7,472 nt of DNA. Origin: Candidatus Gottesmanbacteria bacterium. GTDB lineage: Bacteria; Patescibacteriota; Microgenomatia; 2-02-FULL-39-11. The translations under genes were made by a program, and so were the position numbers. Within the stretch, counting starts at the first letter, position 1; each line of letters starts with the position of its first letter. A model generated the notes under the pieces. The model was given only the letters and a program-made list of their open reading frames with translations, was not told the DNA's origin and did not search any database. The stretch spans positions 1 through 7,472 of the forward strand of contig JACREK010000115.1 in the NCBI GenBank assembly GCA_016218275.1. Reading direction: 5' to 3'. This document shows, piece by piece, positions 1-5,687 of this stretch.

Positions 1-296
1 TAACTTCTGTGGAAGCGCAAGCTTGCGGAAAACCGGTTATAGGATTAGGCCGGGGAGGAGTCGGTGAAACTATTATAGCCGGGCAAACAGGAGAAATTTA
101 TGATAATTACAATAAAGATTCTCTCATATCGGCAGTAAAAAAATTTATCAAAAAGAAATACTTGGTTTCTGACTGCCAATCCAACGCCAGCAGGTTTGCC
201 AAAAAAAATTTTCAGAAAAAGATTAAAAAAACTGTTGAAGATTATTGGAAGGAGTTCTCGACAAGCTCGAACAATAACAGGACTTACGCAGTCTAG
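1..296 (+). CDS. Glycosyltransferase, GT4-like, C-terminal end (5' partial)
   Basis: The reading frame is open from position 3, so this is the 3' end of a gene that starts outside the window; the GTG at 9 is an internal Val codon. The visible ~98 residues begin TSVEAQACGKPVIGLGRGG and continue VGETIIAGQTGEIY. This is the nucleotide-sugar-binding end of GT-B glycosyltransferases of the GT4 type (consensus E-A-x-A-C-G-x-P-V-I, then GG..E.I..G.TG). The Glu before AQACG fits the second Glu of the EX7E motif; the first lies upstream. A basic helical tail follows. Such enzymes transfer a sugar from a nucleotide donor onto a growing cell-surface glycan at the cytoplasmic membrane face, which fits the manC and sugar-transferase genes downstream. 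The last six residues (NRTYAV) and the TAG stop are supplied by an inserted MITE; without it the frame would read NNN and stop at a TGA two bases before manC. Family assignment is firm; donor and acceptor are unknown. Confidence 0.85.
   Translation, partial: TSVEAQACGKPVIGLGRGGVGETIIAGQTGEIYDNYNKDSLISAVKKFIKKKYLVSDCQSNASRFAKKNFQKKIKKTVEDYWKEFSTSSNNNRTYAV
257..269. repeat. 13-mer CTCGACAAGCTCG, shared in inverted orientation with 2260-2272
   Basis: CTCGACAAGCTCG occurs here, inside the 3' end of the glycosyltransferase gene, and as its reverse complement at 2260-2272 in the hairpin block before the DUF4012 gene. It lies in a partly self-complementary stretch (254-272, GTTC...GAAC ends). CTCGACAAGCTCG-type cores are typical of REP-like palindromes in many genomes. 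It encodes in-frame residues (STSS), so the gene's tail seems to have absorbed repeat DNA. Confidence 0.5.
273..277. repeat. Target-site duplication AATAA, left copy
   Basis: AATAA immediately precedes the left 13-bp terminal inverted repeat of the MITE. The same five bases follow the right terminal repeat at 398-402. An exact duplication placed directly outside both ends is the expected footprint of cut-and-paste insertion. Confidence 0.75.
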
Positions 297-397
297 CTTC
301 AAATGGGATCCCGAAACAAGTTCGGGATGACATCTGGTTTAGAATGTCTTGTCATGCTGAACTCGTTTCAGCATCTATTGGAAGTGCGTAAGTCCTG
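278..397. mobile_element. 120-bp MITE with 13-bp terminal inverted repeats
   Basis: The element is bounded by CAGGACTTACGCA (278-290) and its perfect inverse TGCGTAAGTCCTG (385-397), and flanked by a 5-bp direct repeat, AATAA (273-277 and 398-402). It has no transposase gene, so it is non-autonomous and would need a DDE-type transposase acting on GGACTTACGCA ends; similar ends are, from memory, used by some insertion sequences and MITEs in cyanobacteria. Its interior is a pair of inverted hairpins (307-375). The insertion sits between the glycosyltransferase and manC. Removing the element plus one AATAA restores a gene junction with TGA two bases before the manC ATG. Confidence is high because terminal repeats, target duplication and restored junction agree. 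Confidence 0.85.
307..375. repeat. REPIN-like pair of inverted REP hairpins inside the MITE
   Basis: Two 25-base units face each other. Unit one (307-331) has stem ATCCCGAA/TTCGGGAT (308-315 with 321-328) and loop ACAAG. Unit two (351-375, read on the - strand) has stem ATGCTGAA/TTCAGCAT (354-361 with 367-374) and a five-base loop. Aligned in the same sense they match at 20 of 25 positions. Four of the five differences form two compensatory stem changes (C-G to G-C, C-G to T-A), so the hairpin has been kept while the sequence drifted. A 19-base spacer separates them. This is the layout of a REPIN, normally mobilised by a RAYT-type transposase. The palindromes resemble widespread GTCAT..TGAAC-type repeats. 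Confidence 0.75.
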
Positions 398-402
398 AAT
401 AA
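398..402. repeat. Target-site duplication AATAA, right copy
   Basis: This second copy of AATAA directly follows the right terminal inverted repeat of the MITE. It lies seven bases before the manC start codon. Confidence 0.75.
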
Positions 403-408
403 TTGACT

Positions 409-1491
409 ATGAAAGCTATAATTTTTGCAGGAGGTGTAGGAACAAGACTCTGGCCTTTATCTAGGCGTAGTTCTCCAAAACAATTCGAGAAAGTAATCGG
501 TGATAAATCCACTTTACAACTTGCTGCAGAACGACTGCTGCCTGATCTTACATGGAATGACATCTATGTCGCCACAGGCGAGAGATATGTTTCTATAGTC
601 AAAAAGCAATTGCCCAAATTGCCGATTTCAAATATTATTATCGAACCTGAGGCAAAAGACGTAGGTCCGGCAGTAGGCCTGGTGACAGTCAGTTTACTCA
701 AGAGATTTCCCAACACACCCATTGTTATTCTTTGGAGCGATCATATAGTCAGGCAAAATGATTTATTCAGAAAAATACTGCAAATTTGTACCAAAGTAAT
801 TGAACAGAAAAAAAATAAAATTATTTTTATTAGCCAAAAACCCAGATTCGCCAGTCAAAATTTAGGCTGGATAAGCTATGGTGATAGTATTCTGCAAAAA
901 GAGGGAATCGACTTTTATTCATTTGAGAAGTTTAATTACCGCCCTGATCTGAAAACTGCCGAGAAATTTTTCAAGACTGGTCATTACTGCTGGAATGTGG
1001 GATATTTTGTGACAACACCCGCATTTCTTTGGAGTTTATTTAAGACACACCAGAAGGAAATATCTGAAACTCTCGGAAAAATATATCAGTCAAGCGGGGA
1101 AAAAGGTTTTCAGACTGCTTTAAAAAAATATTATCCGATGTTGCCAAAAATCTCTTTCGATAATGCTATTCTTGAGAAAATTTCCAAAGATGATGCTTTG
1201 GTAATTTCAGAAGATTTAGGCTGGAGTGACGTCGGTGCTTGGGAAGCACTAAAGGAAGCGTTGCAATCCTCACCTTCGCAAAATGTCATTCAGGGTAAGG
1301 TACTGGTTACAGATTGTCGGGATAGTCTTATATATAATTATACAAAACAGATGGTGGTAACCATAGATCTGGATGGATTGCTAGTAATCAATACAAATGA
1401 CGTAGTTCTTATCTGTCATAAAAATTCGGTACCTAAGATTAAAAAATTGGTTGAAAGTTTGGCTGATTCAGGAAATAAGCATCTGGTCTGA
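409..1491 (+). CDS. manC: Mannose-1-phosphate guanylyltransferase (GDP-mannose synthesis)
   Basis: Makes GDP-mannose from mannose 1-phosphate and GTP in the cytoplasm, supplying mannose or derived sugars (fucose, rhamnose) for surface glycans. The 360-residue product has the nucleotidyltransferase signature at residues 8-26 (GG.GTRLWPLSR, then PKQF). EP..KDVGPAV at 79-89 corresponds to the EP..R.TAPA region, and SDH at 110-112 to the usual metal-binding ADH. YCWNVGYF (193-200), SFDNAILEK (249-257) and GWSDVGAW (271-278) are ManC hallmarks. The FVEKP motif is degenerate (SFEKFNYRPD, 171-180), although the Glu-Lys pair remains. Length fits the monofunctional form with no phosphomannose isomerase domain. 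ATG 409 is preferred over TTG 403 because family proteins begin at MKAIIFAGG. No clear Shine-Dalgarno is visible, and the MITE now ends 11 bases upstream, so this gene's leader has been replaced. The sugar-transferase gene follows after 9 bases. Confidence 0.9.
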   Translation: MKAIIFAGGVGTRLWPLSRRSSPKQFEKVIGDKSTLQLAAERLLPDLTWNDIYVATGERYVSIVKKQLPKLPISNIIIEPEAKDVGPAVGLVTVSLLKRFPNTPIVILWSDHIVRQNDLFRKILQICTKVIEQKKNKIIFISQKPRFASQNLGWISYGDSILQKEGIDFYSFEKFNYRPDLKTAEKFFKTGHYCWNVGYFVTTPAFLWSLFKTHQKEISETLGKIYQSSGEKGFQTALKKYYPMLPKISFDNAILEKISKDDALVISEDLGWSDVGAWEALKEALQSSPSQNVIQGKVLVTDCRDSLIYNYTKQMVVTIDLDGLLVINTNDVVLICHKNSVPKIKKLVESLADSGNKHLV

Positions 1492-1500
1492 TAATTTACT

Positions 1501-2160
1501 ATGAATTGTTTTAACGGAGAAAAATACGATAAAACCATAAAAAGATATATTGATATATTAGGCTCATCAGTTTTACTGATTATTTTTTCGCCATTATGTT
1601 TGCTTCTTTCACTGGCAATCAAATTGGATTCATCAGGACCAGTTTTTGCCGATACTCCGGAGAGGATAGGTAAAGGCGGCAAACTTTTCAAGATGCTGAA
1701 GTTCCGCTCAATGATTGAGAATGCTCATCAGATGCTGCGCAGAGACCCACGGATGAAATCCCTCTATGAACAATATAAGAAAAACAGTTATAAGCTAAAG
1801 GAAGATCCCCGAGTAACAACATTGGGGAGATTTATAAGGAAACATTCTTTTGATGAGATACCTCAATTGGTAAACGTATTGAAAGGGGAGATGAGTTTAG
1901 TAGGTCCGCGGGCATATTATCCGGATGAGCTTTCCAATCAGCAGAAAAAATATCCTGATACAAGAGAGCTGGTAAAGAAAGTATTATCCATTAAACCAGG
2001 AATTACCGGCTATTGGCAAGTTTCAGGACGAAGTGAGGTAAACTTTGATAAAAGAATAGCCATGGATGCAGACTATGTTGACAACCGCTCTTTATGGTAC
2101 GATATAAAAATTCTTATTAAGACTCCATTTGCAATGATATCAGGCAAGGGAGCAGTTTAG
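1501..2160 (+). CDS. Polyprenyl-phosphate sugar-phosphate transferase (bacterial sugar transferase family)
   Basis: Predicted to start glycan assembly by moving a sugar 1-phosphate from a nucleotide sugar onto undecaprenyl phosphate at the inner membrane face. The 219-residue protein is the small monotopic form (PglC/EpsL-like core of WcaJ). A hydrophobic segment at residues 19-40 contains a Ser-Pro (S30-P31) of the kind that makes a re-entrant helix. KFRSM is at 67-71. DPRVTTLGRFIRKHSFDEIP (102-121) contains the expected catalytic Asp-Glu dyad (D118-E119). GEMSLVGPR follows at 129-137, and then the C-terminal KPGITGYWQVSGR block. There is no large N-terminal membrane domain as in WcaJ. It starts 9 bases after the manC stop, so the two are probably cotranscribed. 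The substrate sugar cannot be read from sequence; manC next door does not prove it is mannose. Family assignment is firm. Confidence 0.93.
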   Translation: MNCFNGEKYDKTIKRYIDILGSSVLLIIFSPLCLLLSLAIKLDSSGPVFADTPERIGKGGKLFKMLKFRSMIENAHQMLRRDPRMKSLYEQYKKNSYKLKEDPRVTTLGRFIRKHSFDEIPQLVNVLKGEMSLVGPRAYYPDELSNQQKKYPDTRELVKKVLSIKPGITGYWQVSGRSEVNFDKRIAMDADYVDNRSLWYDIKILIKTPFAMISGKGAV

Positions 2161-2167
2161 AAATTAA

Positions 2168-2304
2168 AACAAAACCATCATGGTAAGACCCAAGAATGGG
2201 TGACGCGAGTCAGGTACCCTTCGGAGCTTAAGCTCCTCAGGGTAAACCCGCGCTTGCCCCGAGCTTGTCGAGGGGGCAGGACCCTCTGAGAGAAAGGTTT
2301 TGTT
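2168..2304. repeat. GC-rich hairpin block bounded by 9-bp inverted repeats (possible MITE or REP cluster)
   Basis: Fills the space between the sugar-transferase and DUF4012 genes. The outer inverted repeats are AACAAAACC (2168-2176) and GGTTTTGTT (2296-2304). Inside are ACCCA/TGGGT (2188-2201, loop AGAA) and TGAC/GTCA with a GCGA loop (2201-2212). A long hairpin at 2215-2244 has outer arms TACCCT/AGGGTA around the perfect palindrome GGAGCTTAAGCTCC. Another at 2255-2278 has TGCCCC/GGGGCA arms around GAGCTTGTCGA. Base composition is visibly richer in G+C than the genes on both sides. No target duplication was found, and no good ORF. It could be a decayed MITE, a cluster of REP elements, or an RNA structure acting as terminator or attenuator between the two genes; mobile-repeat origin is favoured. 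Confidence 0.6.
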
Positions 2305-2317
2305 ACAGATTCTAAAT

Positions 2318-4258
2318 ATGACAGACGACAGTTTTCATAAAATCTCTTTTTCCGAGAATCAGGCAAATCTTTCTCATATTACAAAAGTAAATAAACCCTT
2401 TCCCCCAATTACCAAATTTATAAGCATATTTCTGGCGGTATTTTTGTTGGTAACTGCAGCTTTAGCTGTAATGCTTGTTGTTTTTGGCCGCAACCTATAT
2501 TTTGACATGCAAAAAACCGCAAAAGTAGCTCAGGAAACATACCAAGCTTTCAAAAATCAGGATTTGGAAACTTCCAGAGTAAAACTTAAAGATTTGGAAG
2601 AAAGTCTCCAGGTGGTAAAAAGCGATCTAGCTAAACTGGGTTGGGTCTCCTATATTCCTTGGTTGGGTGTCTATGAGAAAGACTTTCAGCATTTGATAAA
2701 TGGCGGTATTTCCGGTGTACAGGCGGCCCAGATAACAGTTGAAACCCTGGTGCCATATGCTGATCTTCTGGGTTTAAAGGGTAAATCTACATTTGTTGCG
2801 GGCAGCGCGGATGAGAGAATAAAGACGGCTGTTGAGACATTGGATAAAGTGACTCCCATCCTTTCGGATATCGCAGGAAAAATTGCCTATGTTGGAGATG
2901 AGTTGGATCAGATTGATGCGGGGCGATACCCCCAGCGTCTAGGTTCGATGGTTGTAAGGAGTAAATTGCAGGATGTAAAGAGTACATTTTCCCAAACTGC
3001 CAAGCTTTTCGTTGATGCACAACCGCTTATCAAACAACTGCCTGATCTGTTGGGTAATAAAGGTGCCAAGACATATCTGGTTCTGTTTCAAAATGATGCT
3101 GAACTGCGTGCAACCGGGGGATTTATTACGGGGTTTGCTCTGTTTAAGGTGGAAAAGGGCAAAATGCAGGTTATCAAAGCCGATGATATTTATAAGCTGG
3201 ACTCTCTCAAGAAAAAAACATATCCGGCACCTGCCCCAATTCTGAAATATCACAAAAATGTTTTTAATTTTGAGCTAAGGGACAGCAATCTTTCTCCTGA
3301 TTTTCGGGAGTCAATGAAACAATTTGAAACAATGATAAAAGAATCGGTACCAGATTTTCCCCAGTTTGACGGCATAATTGCTGTTGATACACATGTTTTA
3401 GTCAGCGCCATAAAAATTCTTGGAGAATTTAATATATATGGAAGACTTTTCAGTGCCGATAATGATAAGCGTTGTGATTGTCCAAAAGCTATATACGAAC
3501 TGGAAGACTATGCAACCCGACCTGTAGCTTATGTACGGGAGGAGCGTAAAGATATAATCGGAGTTCTTCTATACCAAATAATGCAGCGGGCATTGGGTAT
3601 TTCTCCTTCAAAATATTGGGGAAGATTGTTTCAGATGGCTCTCTCGGAAGCCCAACAAAAACATGTGCTTTTTTATTTTCATAATACTGATGCACAGAAG
3701 GGGATAGAAGCTATAAATTTCGGAGGAAGAATAGCGTTGGCTGATGGTGATTATATACATATAAATGACGTAAATTTTGCCGGTGCAAAATCAAATATGT
3801 TTATAAAAGAAAGTGTCAAGCAAGAGATTAAAGTAGGAGATGATGGTTCGGTAGTAAAAACAGTAACCATAAGTTATAAAAATCCTCAACCCGCCAGCAA
3901 CTGCAATCTGGAAGCCGGACAACTATGCTTGAATGGAATCTTGCGCAATTGGATACGCATATATACGCCTGTTGGTGCAAGCCTTGTGGAATTTAAAGGT
4001 TTGGAGAAAGACACAGTTACTTATGAGGAAATGGGAAAGACTGTTTTTGAAGGTTTTATGACCGTAAAGCCGCAGGGTGCAGCCGAAGTGCAGTTGACAT
4101 ATAGACTTCCTTTCAAGGTAAAAAAAGGTGATTTGTATAAACTGCTAATTCAAAAACAGCCGGGAACAGAGAGGTTGGAATATGCGATTTATTACAATGG
4201 TAGAGAGATAGATAAAAGTCCGCTTATTTCCGATAAAAATATTTCTTTCAAATTATAA
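2318..4258 (+). CDS. Membrane-anchored DUF4012 protein
   Basis: A 646-residue protein with a short cytoplasmic N-terminus, one transmembrane helix (about residues 32-56), a helical, coiled-coil-prone stretch (about 60-240) and a large extracellular part. NDAELRATGGFITGF (259-273) is the hallmark of DUF4012 (Pfam PF13196). Further family features are a DTHVLVSAIKILGEFNIYG segment, an FHNTDAQ..I block, and a C-terminal beta-rich portion with RNW.RIY.P.G. A CNLEAGQLC pair and a CDC could form disulfides outside the cell. DUF4012 proteins are common in CPR bacteria and Gram-positives, often beside polysaccharide genes; their biochemical activity is not established to my knowledge. Position after glycan genes suggests a surface-glycan role (inference). 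ATG 2318 is preferred over TTG 2300, which lies in the repeat block; no good Shine-Dalgarno is seen. recO begins on the base after its stop. Confidence 0.88.
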   Translation: MTDDSFHKISFSENQANLSHITKVNKPFPPITKFISIFLAVFLLVTAALAVMLVVFGRNLYFDMQKTAKVAQETYQAFKNQDLETSRVKLKDLEESLQVVKSDLAKLGWVSYIPWLGVYEKDFQHLINGGISGVQAAQITVETLVPYADLLGLKGKSTFVAGSADERIKTAVETLDKVTPILSDIAGKIAYVGDELDQIDAGRYPQRLGSMVVRSKLQDVKSTFSQTAKLFVDAQPLIKQLPDLLGNKGAKTYLVLFQNDAELRATGGFITGFALFKVEKGKMQVIKADDIYKLDSLKKKTYPAPAPILKYHKNVFNFELRDSNLSPDFRESMKQFETMIKESVPDFPQFDGIIAVDTHVLVSAIKILGEFNIYGRLFSADNDKRCDCPKAIYELEDYATRPVAYVREERKDIIGVLLYQIMQRALGISPSKYWGRLFQMALSEAQQKHVLFYFHNTDAQKGIEAINFGGRIALADGDYIHINDVNFAGAKSNMFIKESVKQEIKVGDDGSVVKTVTISYKNPQPASNCNLEAGQLCLNGILRNWIRIYTPVGASLVEFKGLEKDTVTYEEMGKTVFEGFMTVKPQGAAEVQLTYRLPFKVKKGDLYKLLIQKQPGTERLEYAIYYNGREIDKSPLISDKNISFKL

Positions 4259-4813
4259 ATGCCTCGGTCCTATAAAATTGAAGGGATAGTCATAAGAAGA
4301 GTAAACTACGCTGAAGCAGATAAATTGATAACCATTTTCAGCAAATTTCATGGAAAGATTGTAGTCCTGGCAAAAGGAATAAGAAAAATAAAAAGCAGGA
4401 AAGCTGCCCATCTTGAATTATTTACCCATTGCACTTCTTTTTTAGCAGTTGGCCGAAATTTCGATATAGTGACTGAATCGCAAACGATAAATTCATATTC
4501 CAATCTGCGCTCAGATTTAAACAAGCTTGCATATGCATACAGAATTATTGAGATTGTAGACAGGTTGTGTCCTGAAAAAGAGATTCACAGAAATGTTTAT
4601 CATCTCTTATTGAATACGTTAAAAATTATTGATGATAAAAGTCTGAAAAATCCCCGGGAAATCGCTGAGCAATTCTTGGTGGAAATCCTTTGGGAGCTTG
4701 GGTATCTGCCAAAAGGAAATCTGATATCCGGGGATAAATTGAATAATTTTTTGGAAAATATAATAGAAAGACATTTAAAAAGCGACAGTCTATTGACAAA
4801 GGTATCTGCTTGA
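4259..4813 (+). CDS. recO: DNA repair protein RecO (short form)
   Basis: RecO anneals single strands and, with RecR, helps load RecA onto SSB-coated DNA in recombinational repair. The N-terminus, MPRSYKIEGIVIRRVNYAEA followed by DKLITIFSKFHGKI, is the typical RecO OB-fold (about residues 1-75). A helical C-terminal domain follows (about 80-184), including the conserved type of stretch LAYAYRIIEIVDRL and a LWELGYLP motif. At 184 residues it is shorter than the usual ~240. The zinc-binding Cys cluster found in many RecO proteins is absent; only two scattered Cys remain. Its ATG directly abuts the DUF4012 stop TAA, suggesting translational coupling. The stop TGA lies in a 9-bp tandem repeat at the edge of the transposase unit. 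The short length may be normal for the lineage rather than truncation, since the tail resembles an ordinary RecO end. Confidence 0.85.
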   Translation: MPRSYKIEGIVIRRVNYAEADKLITIFSKFHGKIVVLAKGIRKIKSRKAAHLELFTHCTSFLAVGRNFDIVTESQTINSYSNLRSDLNKLAYAYRIIEIVDRLCPEKEIHRNVYHLLLNTLKIIDDKSLKNPREIAEQFLVEILWELGYLPKGNLISGDKLNNFLENIIERHLKSDSLLTKVSA

Positions 4814-4828
4814 AAACACTGAAAACAC
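4811..4828 (+). repeat. Tandem duplication TGAAAACAC x2 at the left edge of the transposase unit
   Basis: TGAAAACAC occurs twice back to back (4811-4819, 4820-4828). The first copy begins with the recO stop codon. The last three bases of the second are the first three of the left hairpin CACCTCGGAGGTG. Either slippage or an insertion or repair scar could explain it. Confidence 0.6.
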
Positions 4829-4859
4829 CTCGGAGGTGATATAGATATAACACATAGGG
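4826..4859. repeat. Left inverted end of the RAYT unit
   Basis: It holds hairpin CACCT-CGG-AGGTG (4826-4838) followed by 21 bases ending ACACATAGGG. This is the likely recognition site for the transposase encoded inside. CACCTCGGAGGTGATA (4826-4841) recurs exactly at 5581-5596 in direct orientation, because the hairpin is nearly palindromic. Confidence 0.6.
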
Positions 4860-4868
4860 TGAAATAAA

Positions 4869-5537
4869 CTATTCGAGAGTTAGATGTTTAATCGTTTCTA
4901 GTCTTCTTTGATAATCTGCTTGATCAAGAATAAATTTCAAGTAGCTAGTTTTTTTGAATCTGGATAAAATATGATCTTTAATACAAAAACCTCTGGTTTT
5001 TCCTAAATACTCAGGTAAAGATGACCATTCATAAGAAAGCAAATTTTCGAGATTTTTCACTACAAATGATGAATAAGGATTTAAATGGATATATCTGGAG
5101 ATATGGAGTAGTTGTTCCTCCGTTTCTATTCTCACTGCTTTAAATTGACCCAAGAATAGATGACCCTTTCTCTTTGCAGATGTATTGAAGTATTTGGTGA
5201 AGCTATTCTCAAACTTTGATAAAAATTTACTTATTCCGTTCTGTTGATTTTGTTTAAGAAGAAAATGAAAATGATTAGGCATATAACAATAGCAAATGAT
5301 AGTAACTAAAGTTTTATTCTCTTTTTCCAGTTGTAGCAATAGTTCTTTCTGTCTTGTATCTGACCAAAGAAGGAAATAGGAAAGGCGCACCGAGAGACGT
5401 TCGAAACGATAGTAAGTTATAGTATCAATTGCTCGCTTAGCAGCCTTATTATTTGTAAAGATTGGTATTCTTTCTATGCTTCGATTAAAAACATGATAAA
5501 TCTGATCGGTAATCAAAGGGTAAATTCTTGACGGCAT
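4869..5537 (-). CDS. REP-associated tyrosine transposase (RAYT, Y1/HUH family)
   Basis: A single-strand DNA endonuclease/transposase of the Y1_Tnp (IS200-like, PF01797) superfamily, 222 residues. ITDQIYHVFNRSIERIPIF (9-27) is the usual N-terminal strand. MPNHFHFLL (86-94) holds the HUH metal-binding pair H89 and H91. The candidate nucleophile is Y116 in the helix FTKYFN, followed by KRKGHLFLGQFKAVRIE and RYIHLNPYSS, a signature of the REP-associated branch. Length is greater than classical IS200 TnpA (~150), as is common for RAYTs. All catalytic motifs are intact, so the enzyme may be active. It is the only - strand gene between recO and the small gene near 5954 and is enclosed by inverted hairpin ends. 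The start ATG at 5537 is supported by the conserved N-terminus; a weak AGAAG lies just upstream. Confidence 0.9.
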   Translation of the reverse strand: MPSRIYPLITDQIYHVFNRSIERIPIFTNNKAAKRAIDTITYYRFERLSVRLSYFLLWSDTRQKELLLQLEKENKTLVTIICYCYMPNHFHFLLKQNQQNGISKFLSKFENSFTKYFNTSAKRKGHLFLGQFKAVRIETEEQLLHISRYIHLNPYSSFVVKNLENLLSYEWSSLPEYLGKTRGFCIKDHILSRFKKTSYLKFILDQADYQRRLETIKHLTLE

Positions 5538-5559
5538 ACTTCTAGAATAATCAAATATG

Positions 5560-5593
5560 CCCTAGGTGTCAAATACATTTCACCTCGGAGGTG
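5560..5593. repeat. Right inverted end of the RAYT unit
   Basis: Read on the - strand it is CACCTCCGAGGTG, then 21 bases ending GACACCTAGGG. Hairpin and spacing match the left end (27 of 34 positions). It lies just upstream of the transposase start, so it may also shape that gene's promoter or leader. Confidence 0.6.
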
Positions 5594-5613
5594 ATAGGTA
5601 GAGGTGATAGGTA
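5588..5613 (+). repeat. Perfect 13-bp tandem repeat GAGGTGATAGGTA x2
   Basis: Two exact copies (5588-5600, 5601-5613). The first starts within the 3' arm of the right hairpin of the RAYT unit, so the hairpin arm is duplicated outward. It mirrors the tandem duplication at the left edge (4811-4828). Confidence 0.7.
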
Positions 5614-5687
5614 ACTCTATGTTAGAGGCAATTGCTACTAATTTCTTGATAATGGCGCTTTCGGTGGATGTTAGAACAGCGGTGTGA
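5614..5687. other. Short spacer with no convincing gene
   Basis: Lies between the RAYT unit and the stop of the small - strand gene. On the + strand there is a 22-codon ORF (5619-5687, MLEAIATNFLIMALSVDV...). On the - strand an open frame without a good early start runs from about 5697 to 5519, through the hairpin. Either could be a remnant of a gene broken by the insertion, but neither has recognisable homology or a well-placed ribosome site. Confidence 0.4.

Larger units (their letters stand above)
4826..5593. mobile_element. 768-bp RAYT unit with paired inverted hairpin ends
   Basis: Left end (4826-4859) is CACCTCGGAGGTG plus 21 bases to GGG. Right end (5560-5593), read on the - strand, is CACCTCCGAGGTG plus exactly 21 bases to GGG. 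The two 34-base ends match at 27 positions. The transposase gene fills the space between them: its stop is 9 bases inside the left end and its start 22 bases inside the right. This compact form suggests a mobile or recently mobile single-gene element rather than a lone domesticated RAYT. No target duplication is expected for Y1 transposases. The ends do not resemble the REPIN at 307-375, so this enzyme need not be the one that moves that repeat. Confidence 0.65.

Noticed and set aside
2178..2366. Open frame of 62 codons on the - strand across the hairpin block
   Set aside because: It overlaps the repeat block and the DUF4012 start, its composition is Arg/Ser-rich and low in complexity of protein signal, and it matches no family I recognise; it is a by-product of repeat sequence.
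2787..3253. Open frames on both strands inside the DUF4012 gene
   Set aside because: They lie in other frames of a well-supported gene with clear family motifs, so they are shadows.
4826..5613. CRISPR-like array from the repeated CACCTCGGAGGTGATA
   Set aside because: Only two distant copies flanking a transposase gene plus one short tandem repeat; there is no regular spacer pattern and no cas gene.
5619..5687. 22-codon + strand ORF (MLEAIATNFLIMALSV...) after GAGGTGAT
   Set aside because: The SD-like GAGGTGAT belongs to the tandem repeat and its core lies too far from the ATG; there is no family match. It could be a gene remnant but is not supportable.
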